Below, one piece after another: positions 6,824 through 12,854 of a stretch of 13,006 bases of DNA. Below the pieces are notes generated by a model. It saw nothing but the letters and a program-made list of their open reading frames with translations, did not search any database and was not told where the DNA came from. How positions within the stretch are numbered: the first letter of the stretch is position 1; every line of letters starts with the position of its first letter. Source of the DNA: Actinomycetes bacterium (GTDB lineage: Bacteria; Actinomycetota; Actinomycetes; S36-B12; UBA10799). The position numbers were made by a program, and so were the translations under genes. Location: positions 1 to 13,006 of the forward strand of contig JAKOZM010000359.1 in the NCBI GenBank assembly GCA_029779995.1. Reading direction: 5' to 3'.

Positions 6824-7270
6824 ATGGCAACTATCGAAGAGTCGATCGAGGTCGACGTGCCCGTGGCCGTCGCCTACAACCAGTGGACCCAGTTCGAGGA
6901 CTTTCCCCACTTCATGAAGGGCGTGGAGTCCGTGACCCAGACCGACGACACGCACCTGCATTGGCGCACGAAGATCGCCGGTGTCGAGCGCGACTACGAC
7001 GCTGAGATCACCGAGCAGCATCCGGATGAGCGGGTGGCCTGGCGCAGTCTGGACGGGGTGTCCAACGCTGGTGTCGTCACCTTCCATCACCTGTCGGACA
7101 CCCGCACCAAGGTCATGGTGCAGATCGACTGGGAGCCGGAATCCGTCGTGGAGAAGGCTGGCGCCGCAGTGGGTGCCGACGACCATCGCGTCACAGCAGA
7201 CCTGGCGAAGTTCAAGGAGTTCATCGAGAGCCGCGGGATCCCCACCGGGGGCTGGCGGGGAGATGTTTAG
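6824..7270 (+). CDS. SRPBCC (START-like/cyclase-dehydrase) family protein
   Basis: This compact 148-residue protein starts MATIEESIEVDVPVAVAYNQ and continues WTQFEDFPHFMKGVESVTQ. That is the standard opening of the SRPBCC 'polyketide cyclase/dehydrase' group (first strand, then 'P...Y..W..FE.FP.FM..V'). HWRTKIAGVERDYDAEI (46-62) and ERVAWRSLDG (69-78) continue the beta-grip, and the last helix is about 120-138. Members have a hydrophobic cavity that binds lipids or polyketides, but this short stand-alone type has no agreed function in bacteria. GAGGGTAGGGG ends 6 nt before the ATG, a good Shine-Dalgarno, as expected for an internal operon gene behind the PrsW-type gene. The tail (GGWRGDV) is short. 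The palindrome-rich stretch after the stop lacks a T tract. Confidence 0.85.
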   Translation: MATIEESIEVDVPVAVAYNQWTQFEDFPHFMKGVESVTQTDDTHLHWRTKIAGVERDYDAEITEQHPDERVAWRSLDGVSNAGVVTFHHLSDTRTKVMVQIDWEPESVVEKAGAAVGADDHRVTADLAKFKEFIESRGIPTGGWRGDV

Positions 7271-7344
7271 CGCTGACGCACTGATCTGAGGTCCCCGGGA
7301 CGGTGACCCGGGCGTGGCTCCCGCACGGTTTCGCCCGGCGGTTC

Positions 7345-7350
7345 TAGGCT
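7345..7350 (+). promoter_or_regulatory. Possible -10 box of the deacetylase gene
   Basis: TAGGCT fits TANNNT and ends 7 nt before the GTG at 7358, again without a Shine-Dalgarno. This supports the GTG start and a leaderless transcript. No clear -35 box is seen. Confidence 0.4.
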
Positions 7351-7357
7351 GTGGTTC

Positions 7358-8173
7358 GTGCGCCGTTGGATCCCCGCTTGCCTTGCCGTCTTAGCGCTCG
7401 GTGCGTCGGGGTGTGCGGCGCAAAAGGCTGAGTCCGCGGAGCCCACGGCTGTCCCGGTCGCCGCTCCGGAGCCCCGACCGACCGCGGCGGTCGATCTGGA
7501 GAGCAGGGGTCCGGCTCAGGTCGTGCACTCGGTCGACACCAAGGACAAGGTTGTCTTCCTGACCATTGACGACGGGCTTGACGCTGAGCCGGCGACCATG
7601 CGGTACTTGAGTGAGAACAAGGTTCCGGTGACGGTGTTCCTCACCACGGGTACCGTGTCCGATTGGCAGTACTGGAAGGACATGGGGCCGACCGGCTCCA
7701 TTCAGAACCACACGGTGGTTCACCCGACGTTGACCCAACTCGGTGACGCGGGCCAGCAGGCCGAGATCTGCGAGGCGAATGAGGCCATTGTGGACGAACT
7801 GGGGCAGGCGCCGTGGATGATCCGGCCGCCGTATGGGGCCTACGATGCGACGACCCTTGCCGCCGCTGGTCGTTGTGGGCTGGACTGGGTCGTGCACTGG
7901 ACTGTCACCGCCCCCGGTGACGAACTGCTCTACCAACAGGTCGACGGGTCGCTCAAGCCCGGCGACATCGTTCTGACCCACTTCCGCAAGGGTCTGGCCA
8001 AGTCCCTGCCCAAGATCGTGGAGGCGATCCACGCTCAGGGATTCGAGATCGCCCGCTTGGAGGACTACCTGATGCCAGGGGGTGGGCCCAAGCCAGCGGG
8101 CGCGGACGTCATGCCTGCGGATGCGCAGATGGACACGGGAACCGAGAGCAAGGCGTACCTGGTCGCGGACTAG
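7358..8173 (+). CDS. Polysaccharide deacetylase (CE4/NodB fold), putative lipoprotein
   Basis: This 271-residue product is predicted to be exported. A short basic N-terminus and hydrophobic core end in LGASGC, a slightly atypical lipobox, so Cys19 would carry the lipid anchor. A Pro/Ala-rich linker (about 25-50) precedes the catalytic domain. All CE4 motifs can be seen: TIDDG (69-73, with Ile for the usual Phe; Asp71 as the base and Asp72 as a metal ligand), NHTVVHP (117-123, metal ligands His118 and His122), RPPYG (156-160), DWVVHW (176-181) and VLTHF (205-209, His208). The enzyme probably removes N-acetyl groups from peptidoglycan or another wall or capsule glycan on the outer face of the membrane. 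The C-terminal 35 residues are a Gly/Pro/Ala-rich tail outside the fold. GTG is chosen because it begins the signal sequence and has a -10 box 7 nt upstream. Confidence 0.88.
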   Translation: MRRWIPACLAVLALGASGCAAQKAESAEPTAVPVAAPEPRPTAAVDLESRGPAQVVHSVDTKDKVVFLTIDDGLDAEPATMRYLSENKVPVTVFLTTGTVSDWQYWKDMGPTGSIQNHTVVHPTLTQLGDAGQQAEICEANEAIVDELGQAPWMIRPPYGAYDATTLAAAGRCGLDWVVHWTVTAPGDELLYQQVDGSLKPGDIVLTHFRKGLAKSLPKIVEAIHAQGFEIARLEDYLMPGGGPKPAGADVMPADAQMDTGTESKAYLVAD

Positions 8174-8217
8174 CTATCTGTAGCGATTGGGCAGTCGTTG
8201 GTGTGACACGCCGTGGG

Positions 8218-8239
8218 AAATGGCACCTTGTGCCCATTT
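8218..8239 (+). terminator. Weak terminator candidate after the deacetylase gene
   Basis: AAATGGCAC (8218-8226) pairs with GTGCCCATTT (8230-8239) across a CTT loop, with one bulged C. The descending arm ends in TTT. The stem is modest and the T run is short, so confidence is low. Confidence 0.35.
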
Positions 8240-8357
8240 GCTCGTGGGCTGCGCCGTCGTTTGACATATGGGGCTGGGTCCGGCGGGCCAGGCGAACGTC
8301 TCTGCAGCGAGGGTAGTTCCGGAGTGCTCGAGGAGGGTACGAGTGGCCCTAGATGTG

Positions 8358-8371
8358 CCCCTGATCAGGGG
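8358..8371. repeat. Perfect 14-bp palindrome at the distal end of the repeat array
   Basis: CCCCTGATCAGGGG is fully self-complementary. On the minus strand it lies about 10 nt after the distal tRNA-3'-end-like module, the place where the other copies have their terminator hairpin. It may be a replacement terminator or a protein-binding site; there is no T tract. Confidence 0.5.
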
Positions 8372-8382
8372 TATTGCTGAGA

Positions 8383-8434
8383 GCGGGTGACGAGAGCCGT
8401 CGCGCCCCTTTGGGACGCTCCTCCCGATTCTCGT
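8383..8434 (-). repeat. tRNA-3'-end-like module 2 (distal copy, CCA lost)
   Basis: Read on the minus strand, it begins ACGAG, carries a 17-nt hairpin (8402-8418, GCGTCCC-AAA-GGGGCGC) and ends CTCGT-CACCCGC-T. That ending is the same T-stem 3' strand, acceptor 3' strand and discriminator as the tRNA-Gly at 8599-8669. ACGAG can pair with CTCGT. It is identical to module 1 through 23 bp on one side and 15 bp on the other; only the hairpin differs. The CCA is replaced by CTC. Confidence 0.7.
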
Positions 8435-8449
8435 CGTTCATCCTCGATT

Positions 8450-8489
8450 CCAATGCAAAAGCCCCCAAGCGTGGGGGCTTTTGCATTGG
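8450..8489 (-). terminator. Perfect 17-bp inverted repeat, intrinsic-terminator-like, after module 1
   Basis: The arms at 8450-8466 and 8473-8489 are exact reverse complements (CCAATGC, AAAA, GCCCCC) around the loop AAGCGT. On either strand the GC core is followed by TTTT, so it could stop transcription in both directions. The arm at 8487-8489 includes the CCA of module 1. Confidence 0.75.
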
Positions 8490-8542
8490 AGCGGGTGACG
8501 AGAGCCGTCGCCAACCTTCGGTTGGCTCCTCCCGATTCTCGC
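8487..8542 (-). repeat. tRNA-3'-end-like module 1 (proximal copy, CCA kept)
   Basis: On the minus strand it runs from GCGAG (the same T-stem 5' strand as the tRNA) through a 17-nt hairpin (8510-8526, GCCAACC-GAA-GGTTGGC) to CTCGT-CACCCGC-TCCA, the exact 3' end of the neighbouring tRNA-Gly. The 7-nt T-loop is thus replaced by about 40 nt. The spacing to module 2 is 108 bp. Its hairpin arms differ from those of module 2 at three base pairs, all of which still pair on the minus strand. Confidence 0.7.
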
Positions 8543-8557
8543 CGTGTTAACCGCGTT

Positions 8558-8599
8558 TCCAACAGAAAAGCCCCCAAGCGTGGGGGCTTTTCCGTTGGA
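8558..8599 (-). terminator. Terminator of tRNA-Gly (18-bp arms, one wobble)
   Basis: The arms at 8558-8575 and 8582-8599 surround the same AAGCGT loop and the same AAAAGCCCCC core as the terminator at 8450-8489. The single imperfect pair is a G-U wobble in minus-strand RNA but an A-C mismatch in plus-strand RNA, so the hairpin is best formed on the tRNA strand. The stem reaches back into the encoded CCA and discriminator base of the tRNA. Confidence 0.8.
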
Positions 8600-8669
8600 G
8601 CGGGTGACGAGAATCGAACTCGCACTGTCAGCTTGGGAAGCTGATGTTCTGCCATTGAACTACACCCGC
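8596..8669 (-). tRNA. tRNA-Gly, anticodon CCC, CCA encoded
   Basis: The minus strand folds as a complete cloverleaf. The acceptor is GCGGGTG/CACCCGC, the D-arm GTTC-AATGGCA-GAAC, and the anticodon stem TCAGC/GCTGA with loop TTCCCAA (anticodon CCC). The variable region is CAGT, and the T-arm is GCGAG-TTCGATT-CTCGT. The discriminator T (8599) is followed by an encoded CCA (8598-8596). The body is 71 nt, or 74 nt with CCA. It reads GGG glycine codons. A CATAAT box (8681-8686) upstream may be its -10. Confidence 0.95.
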
Positions 8670-8782
8670 ACGGTCCCCCCATTATGCATGACCGCCAGCA
8701 TGCGCCCGCCCCCACCATGAGCCTATGCATCGCCGCTGCAGGCCCAATACGCTTACAGACATTCGGCCATGAAGGGCACACA

Positions 8783-11206
8783 ATGTTCGGCATCCCGGCA
8801 GAACTGTCCGAGGACCCCCGGGTTCGCTACGACGCCGCAGCGGCCCGAGTGCTCTATCCCGTATCCGGGCTCGTGGGGACCATGTACCTGGCCCTGGCCT
8901 TCATGCATCCCTTCTTCGTCGGCGGAACCAACGGGGTCATCCTGTCAATCACCGCAGGAATCAGCGCCGCGATCATGCTTACCATCGCCTGGAGTCGCCG
9001 CAACAACGAGAGCATCGATTACGCACCGTCCCAACTCGCTCTCGTCTTCATCATTCTCATCATCAACTCCACGCTGCACCTCTACCTGACGCAGGAGAAC
9101 TACCAAAGCACGAACCTCATGCTGGCGACCATCGCCATCGGCATGGCGGTCCTGCAGACGAACTGGTACCTGATCCTGACCGGACTGTCCTGGATCGGAT
9201 TCGTCTTCGGGATGCTGCACATCCCCCAGCCCTACTGGTCCCACTGGTTGATCGCGATGCTGCTGGCCACACTGATCGGGTACCTCATGCGCATGGCGCG
9301 GCGGCAGAGCATTGATCAGGCGGCGGGCACGATGGCTCTGCAGCATTCTCGGCTCGAGCAGGCCGAGTACCTGGCAGAGAACCGGCAGAATCTGCTGGCC
9401 ACGATCAGCCACGACATCCGCACACCAGTGACCGGCATCGTGGGTATGGTCGACCTGCTCCTGCAGCGGCCCCTGGATGCCCGCACCCGGGAACTCGTGG
9501 TCGGAGTGCAGCACTCCGCGGATGGCCTCACCACCTTGCTCAACAATCTTCTGGACCTGGCGCGGGTTGAGGCCGGTCGCCTGGAACTCGACACCGGCGA
9601 CGCCGACCTCGAGGACATCATCGATGAGGTCACACAGATGGTCGGCCCACTTGCCCAGCGAAAGCGGGTGCCCCTGATCGCGGCGCTGGACCCGGACCTC
9701 GACAGTTGCATCCACACCGACATCAGTCGGCTCAAGCAGGTCCTGCTCAACCTGGTGTCCAACGCGGTCAAGTTCACCGACGCTGGCGCGGTGACCGTGG
9801 TCGCCCGACCCGCCCGGGTCAAGCGCCAACCCGGGGTGGACATCGCGGTCACCGACACCGGACCCGGCATGACCGAGGAGGAACTGGGCAGCATCTTCGA
9901 GGCGTTCGTCCAGGCCAGCTCCGGGGTGCACAAGCGCCACGGGGGCTCAGGCTTCGGCCTTGCGATTGCTCAGCAATTGACCTTGGCCTTGGGCGGGGAA
10001 CTGACCGTGAGCAGCGAGCCGGGAGTGGGCACCACCTTCCATGTGCTGCTGCCGGTGGGCGAATTCGAGAAGGACCATCAGAAGCCGCACAGGATCGAGT
10101 CCCCCGGTCAGGTGGTCGTCACGGGCCACCCGGTCGCCGCCGAAGCGGTCAGCCTGGCCCTGCGCCGGCGTGGCCGGGAGGTCCTGCAGACCTGTATGGG
10201 TACCCCCGACACGATCCACATCAGAGTCGTCGACGACACCATGAACCCTGAGGCAACCCGGCCCCCCGACGACGAGCACCGGCTACTCATCATGGGCCCG
10301 ACCGTCACCGTGGCCGCATCCCCGACCGCCGGTGAGTATCTGCCCTTGCCCTGGATCGAGGAGCGGCTGCTGGAGGCGCTTGGCGTCGAGGTTCCGGACA
10401 CCTTCGTCCATCAAGTGGTCGCCCTGCCGACCGACATCAAAATTCTGCTGGCCGAGGATGACGCCACCAACCGCAGCCTGATCACCGAGATGCTGCGCCG
10501 GATGGGTGCCGACGTCCGCTCGGTCAGCGATGGTGCTGCCGCGGTCGAGGAGGTCGCGGGCGGCACGTTCGACATCGTCCTGCTCGATCTCAACATGCCG
10601 GTGATGGACGGCTTGGAGGCCGTGCGGGTGATCCGCGAACGGTTAGCGCCGATCGAAAGTCTCGCCGTCCTAGCGCTGACTGCGGACCCGGGATGGATCG
10701 ACAGAAGTGTGCTCACGGCGGCCGGCTTCAATGGCTATGTCATGAAGCCCACGACGATGGCCGATCTGCAGGTTGGCATCACAAAGGCGCTCGAACGCAT
10801 GCCCCAAGAACAGGTTGTGACTGTGGAGGCGGCGGTGGTCAGTGATGACGCGCAAAGCCTCGATGTAGCCAAACTCGCCCAACTCACCGAAGATCTCGGT
10901 GGCCCCGAACTCGTGGTGCAGACCTTGGGGGTCTACCTCGAGGAGTTGCCCCTGCGACTGGTCTCCATGCACCGCAGCATGGAGGCGGGATCAGCAGACG
11001 AGGTGCGGGCCACCGCCCATGCCCTCAAGGGCGCCTCGGGGATGCTGGGCGCGATGAAGTTGTACGAGCTGTGCCGCCGGATGGAGACCGAGGCGACGAC
11101 CGATTTGCTGTTCGAGACGTTCGGAGAAGGTGAGCGGGTCGAGATGCTGATGCGTACGTATTTGGACGAGGTCAACTCTCCGGCAGATACCGCCCCACCA
11201 GTGTGA
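8783..11206 (+). CDS. Membrane-bound tripartite hybrid histidine kinase (HisKA-HATPase-pseudoREC-REC-HPt)
   Basis: From the ATG at 8783 the product has 807 residues. GAAGGG ends 6 nt upstream; the open frame back to 8684 lacks such a site and runs close to the tRNA promoter region. About six membrane segments fill residues 26-170 with no large outer domain. A coiled linker (175-205) leads to the H box SHDIRTP (phospho-acceptor His210). The ATPase boxes are intact: LVSNAVKF (Asn327), DTGPGM (358-363), EAF (373-375) and GGSGFGLAI (387-395). Residues 441-535 look like a degenerate receiver without the acceptor Asp. The true receiver (552-670) has EDD (558-560), Asp602 in DLNMPVMDG, Thr633 and Lys655. 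A C-terminal HPt has His746 in AHALKG. This is an internal phosphorelay like ArcB/BarA; the final response regulator is not in the window. It ends inside the end of the opposite hybrid gene (35-bp overlap). Confidence 0.92.
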   Translation: MFGIPAELSEDPRVRYDAAAARVLYPVSGLVGTMYLALAFMHPFFVGGTNGVILSITAGISAAIMLTIAWSRRNNESIDYAPSQLALVFIILIINSTLHLYLTQENYQSTNLMLATIAIGMAVLQTNWYLILTGLSWIGFVFGMLHIPQPYWSHWLIAMLLATLIGYLMRMARRQSIDQAAGTMALQHSRLEQAEYLAENRQNLLATISHDIRTPVTGIVGMVDLLLQRPLDARTRELVVGVQHSADGLTTLLNNLLDLARVEAGRLELDTGDADLEDIIDEVTQMVGPLAQRKRVPLIAALDPDLDSCIHTDISRLKQVLLNLVSNAVKFTDAGAVTVVARPARVKRQPGVDIAVTDTGPGMTEEELGSIFEAFVQASSGVHKRHGGSGFGLAIAQQLTLALGGELTVSSEPGVGTTFHVLLPVGEFEKDHQKPHRIESPGQVVVTGHPVAAEAVSLALRRRGREVLQTCMGTPDTIHIRVVDDTMNPEATRPPDDEHRLLIMGPTVTVAASPTAGEYLPLPWIEERLLEALGVEVPDTFVHQVVALPTDIKILLAEDDATNRSLITEMLRRMGADVRSVSDGAAAVEEVAGGTFDIVLLDLNMPVMDGLEAVRVIRERLAPIESLAVLALTADPGWIDRSVLTAAGFNGYVMKPTTMADLQVGITKALERMPQEQVVTVEAAVVSDDAQSLDVAKLAQLTEDLGGPELVVQTLGVYLEELPLRLVSMHRSMEAGSADEVRATAHALKGASGMLGAMKLYELCRRMETEATTDLLFETFGEGERVEMLMRTYLDEVNSPADTAPPV

Positions 11207-12854
11207 GCAGGGCCTCCTTGTTGAAGGGTTTGGTCAGGTAGGCGTCGAAGCCGGCCAGCAGACCGGTCTCGGCAGCCCCGGGCGCGGCTTCGGCCGTCAT
11301 CGCGATGATCGGGACATCCACCTTCTCGGGTCCGGCGCCACCAGCGCGGATCTGCCGGGTGGCGCTGAGCCCGTCCAACCGCGGCATCCGGATGTCCATG
11401 AGCACCGCGCCGTACAGGCCATCCCGCAAGCGTTCGATGGCCTCGACACCATCCCCAGCCAGATCCACATCGAGGCCGGCATCATTGAGCATCAGTGAGG
11501 CGAGGTGCTGGGTGACCTTGGTGTCGTCGACCAGCAGGACTCGGCGATTGGCCCCCACTCGGCGCAGACGGGGCCGCGAAACCGGGAAGACCAGCCCCTG
11601 GCCATCAGGGCGCACCGACAGTTCCCCTCGAGCCTCTTCACACAACCGCCGCACCACGTCGACGGTGGCGTCGTCGGGCAGAGTGCCCGGAGTGCGCACC
11701 TCGATGACCCCCTGCCTGCCGGTCAGGCGCACCTTGACTGAGATCGGTGCATCCGAGGTTGCCAGCCGCATCCCGGAGATGAGCGTGTCCAAGGCATTGC
11801 GTAGACGCTGGGTGTCGATCAACACCTCTTCGGCGGCGCTCGGGTCGACGGAGACGGCCACCGATCCGCCGAGCGGGCTGGCCAGGGCATGCTGGGTCGC
11901 GCAGATCTCGGTGACGGCATCGGCCAGGATGCAGACCTCAGGTTTACTGGCCGACTCGCGGGTGCTGTCGTTGGCCACCGCCAGCAGCGCTTCGATGCGT
12001 TGTTTGAGAAGCATCAACTGACTGCGTGCCGTGCCCAGATCCCCGCCGTCCAGCGCCGCCATCGCAGCATGGACGGGAGTTGACAGCTCGTGGGTGACCG
12101 TGTTGAACAGCGCGTTGCGCGCTCTTGACAGAGCCTCGGCGCGGTCACGAGCCTTGATCAGATCGCTGGTACGTTCCTTGACGGTGCGCTCAAGCTCCCC
12201 CCGGTGTTTCTCGAGTTCGGCACGAGCCCGCTTCCGTTCCATAACGCGGCCCAACTGCTCGCCCATCGGCACGGCGAGTTCGAGCAGGTCGGGATCGCGC
12301 GGTTTGGGCAGCGGGCTGATGAACTCCATCACGGCGACCAGGACGGACTCGACCATGATGCCGAATGCGAAGACGGTGCCGCGGGTCAGTAGCGGCTCCC
12401 GGGCCGGGATGAGGTCGGCCGGCTCGGACTCCCACCGTGGCCCGTGGACCATCACCCGACCAGGGATCCCCACGCCAGGACCGAAGCGGGCACCCACTGT
12501 GGCGTGCTTGATCCGCGCGAAGAAGGGGTCGTCGGCGTTGCCCACCCAGATGCCGCTGGAGACCAAGACCTGCGGGTCGTCGCGGGAGGTCACCAGCAGA
12601 TGCCCTACGGTCCACTCGTAGTCACTGACGATCATCTGCATGACCTGTTCGTATGCGGCTCGGTCGTCGGTGGCACTGTTTGAGACCGCAGCGGAACGCG
12701 TCAGCAGGTCGAGTGCGCGCTGGCGTGAGTAGAGCTTGCGCAGCGAGCGGTCGGCGACCTCCTCCGACTGCCGGCGCGCCTCCCGCTCTCGCTCCACCCG
12801 GCGCTCGAGGCGGTCGATCAGCTGGTAGGGGTCCTGCAGATCCGGCTCGCTCAT
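11172..12854 (-). CDS. H-NOX-associated soluble hybrid sensor protein with degenerate ATPase domain and receiver
   Basis: The 560-residue protein starts at the ATG overlapping the H-NOX stop (ATGA, 12851-12854); the open frame extends upstream to 12977 only as antisense-free readthrough in another frame of the H-NOX gene. There is no membrane segment. The order is a coiled coil (10-50, LIDRLERRVEREREARRQ...), a GAF-like domain (about 55-205), a second coiled coil (205-245), and a HisKA-like helix pair with H box THELSTP (His255). A region that should be the HATPase (about 345-428) follows, then a receiver (438-558) with DD443-444, Asp487 in MDIRMPRLDG, Thr520 and Lys542. The HATPase has no N box (TLISGMRLA in its place), no DxGxG (VRTPGTLPDD) and no G-rich G2 loop. 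Kinase activity is therefore doubtful; phosphatase or phosphotransfer roles are possible. There is no HPt domain. Confidence 0.88.
   Translation of the reverse strand: MSEPDLQDPYQLIDRLERRVEREREARRQSEEVADRSLRKLYSRQRALDLLTRSAAVSNSATDDRAAYEQVMQMIVSDYEWTVGHLLVTSRDDPQVLVSSGIWVGNADDPFFARIKHATVGARFGPGVGIPGRVMVHGPRWESEPADLIPAREPLLTRGTVFAFGIMVESVLVAVMEFISPLPKPRDPDLLELAVPMGEQLGRVMERKRARAELEKHRGELERTVKERTSDLIKARDRAEALSRARNALFNTVTHELSTPVHAAMAALDGGDLGTARSQLMLLKQRIEALLAVANDSTRESASKPEVCILADAVTEICATQHALASPLGGSVAVSVDPSAAEEVLIDTQRLRNALDTLISGMRLATSDAPISVKVRLTGRQGVIEVRTPGTLPDDATVDVVRRLCEEARGELSVRPDGQGLVFPVSRPRLRRVGANRRVLLVDDTKVTQHLASLMLNDAGLDVDLAGDGVEAIERLRDGLYGAVLMDIRMPRLDGLSATRQIRAGGAGPEKVDVPIIAMTAEAAPGAAETGLLAGFDAYLTKPFNKEALLTLVGRYLPES

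Larger units (their letters stand above)
8174..8380. other. Non-coding stretch between the deacetylase gene and the tRNA repeats
   Basis: No convincing gene is seen. A possible terminator hairpin sits at 8218-8239, an orphan TTGACA at 8261-8266 has no matching -10 box, and a perfect 14-bp palindrome lies at 8358-8371. A 40-codon frame (8268-8390) has no ribosome-binding site or recognisable product. Confidence 0.5.

Noticed and set aside
7295..7340. CCCGGG-containing palindromes after the SRPBCC gene as a terminator
   Set aside because: Short self-complementary GC runs are present, but no T tract follows; such motifs are common by chance in GC-rich DNA.
8268..8390. 40-codon frame with TTGACA just upstream
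   Set aside because: It has no ribosome-binding site, no -10 box at the right distance from TTGACA (8261-8266) and no recognisable product, and it runs into the repeat module.
8381..8612. Possible CRISPR array
   Set aside because: There are only two to three repeats, with a 108-bp period; the 'spacers' share terminator hairpins and the repeats match a tRNA end. No cas genes are present.
8365..8793. Open frames on both strands across the tRNA and repeats (85 and 142 codons)
   Set aside because: Their peptide repeats (GDENRTRTVSLGS, SSMAEHQLPKL) are the well-known false translations of tRNA genes; the DNA repeats explain the repeated peptide.
8945..9940. 331-codon minus-strand frame
   Set aside because: It is antisense to the HisKA/HATPase region of the hybrid kinase, whose H, N, G1 and G2 boxes are unambiguous in the plus frame.
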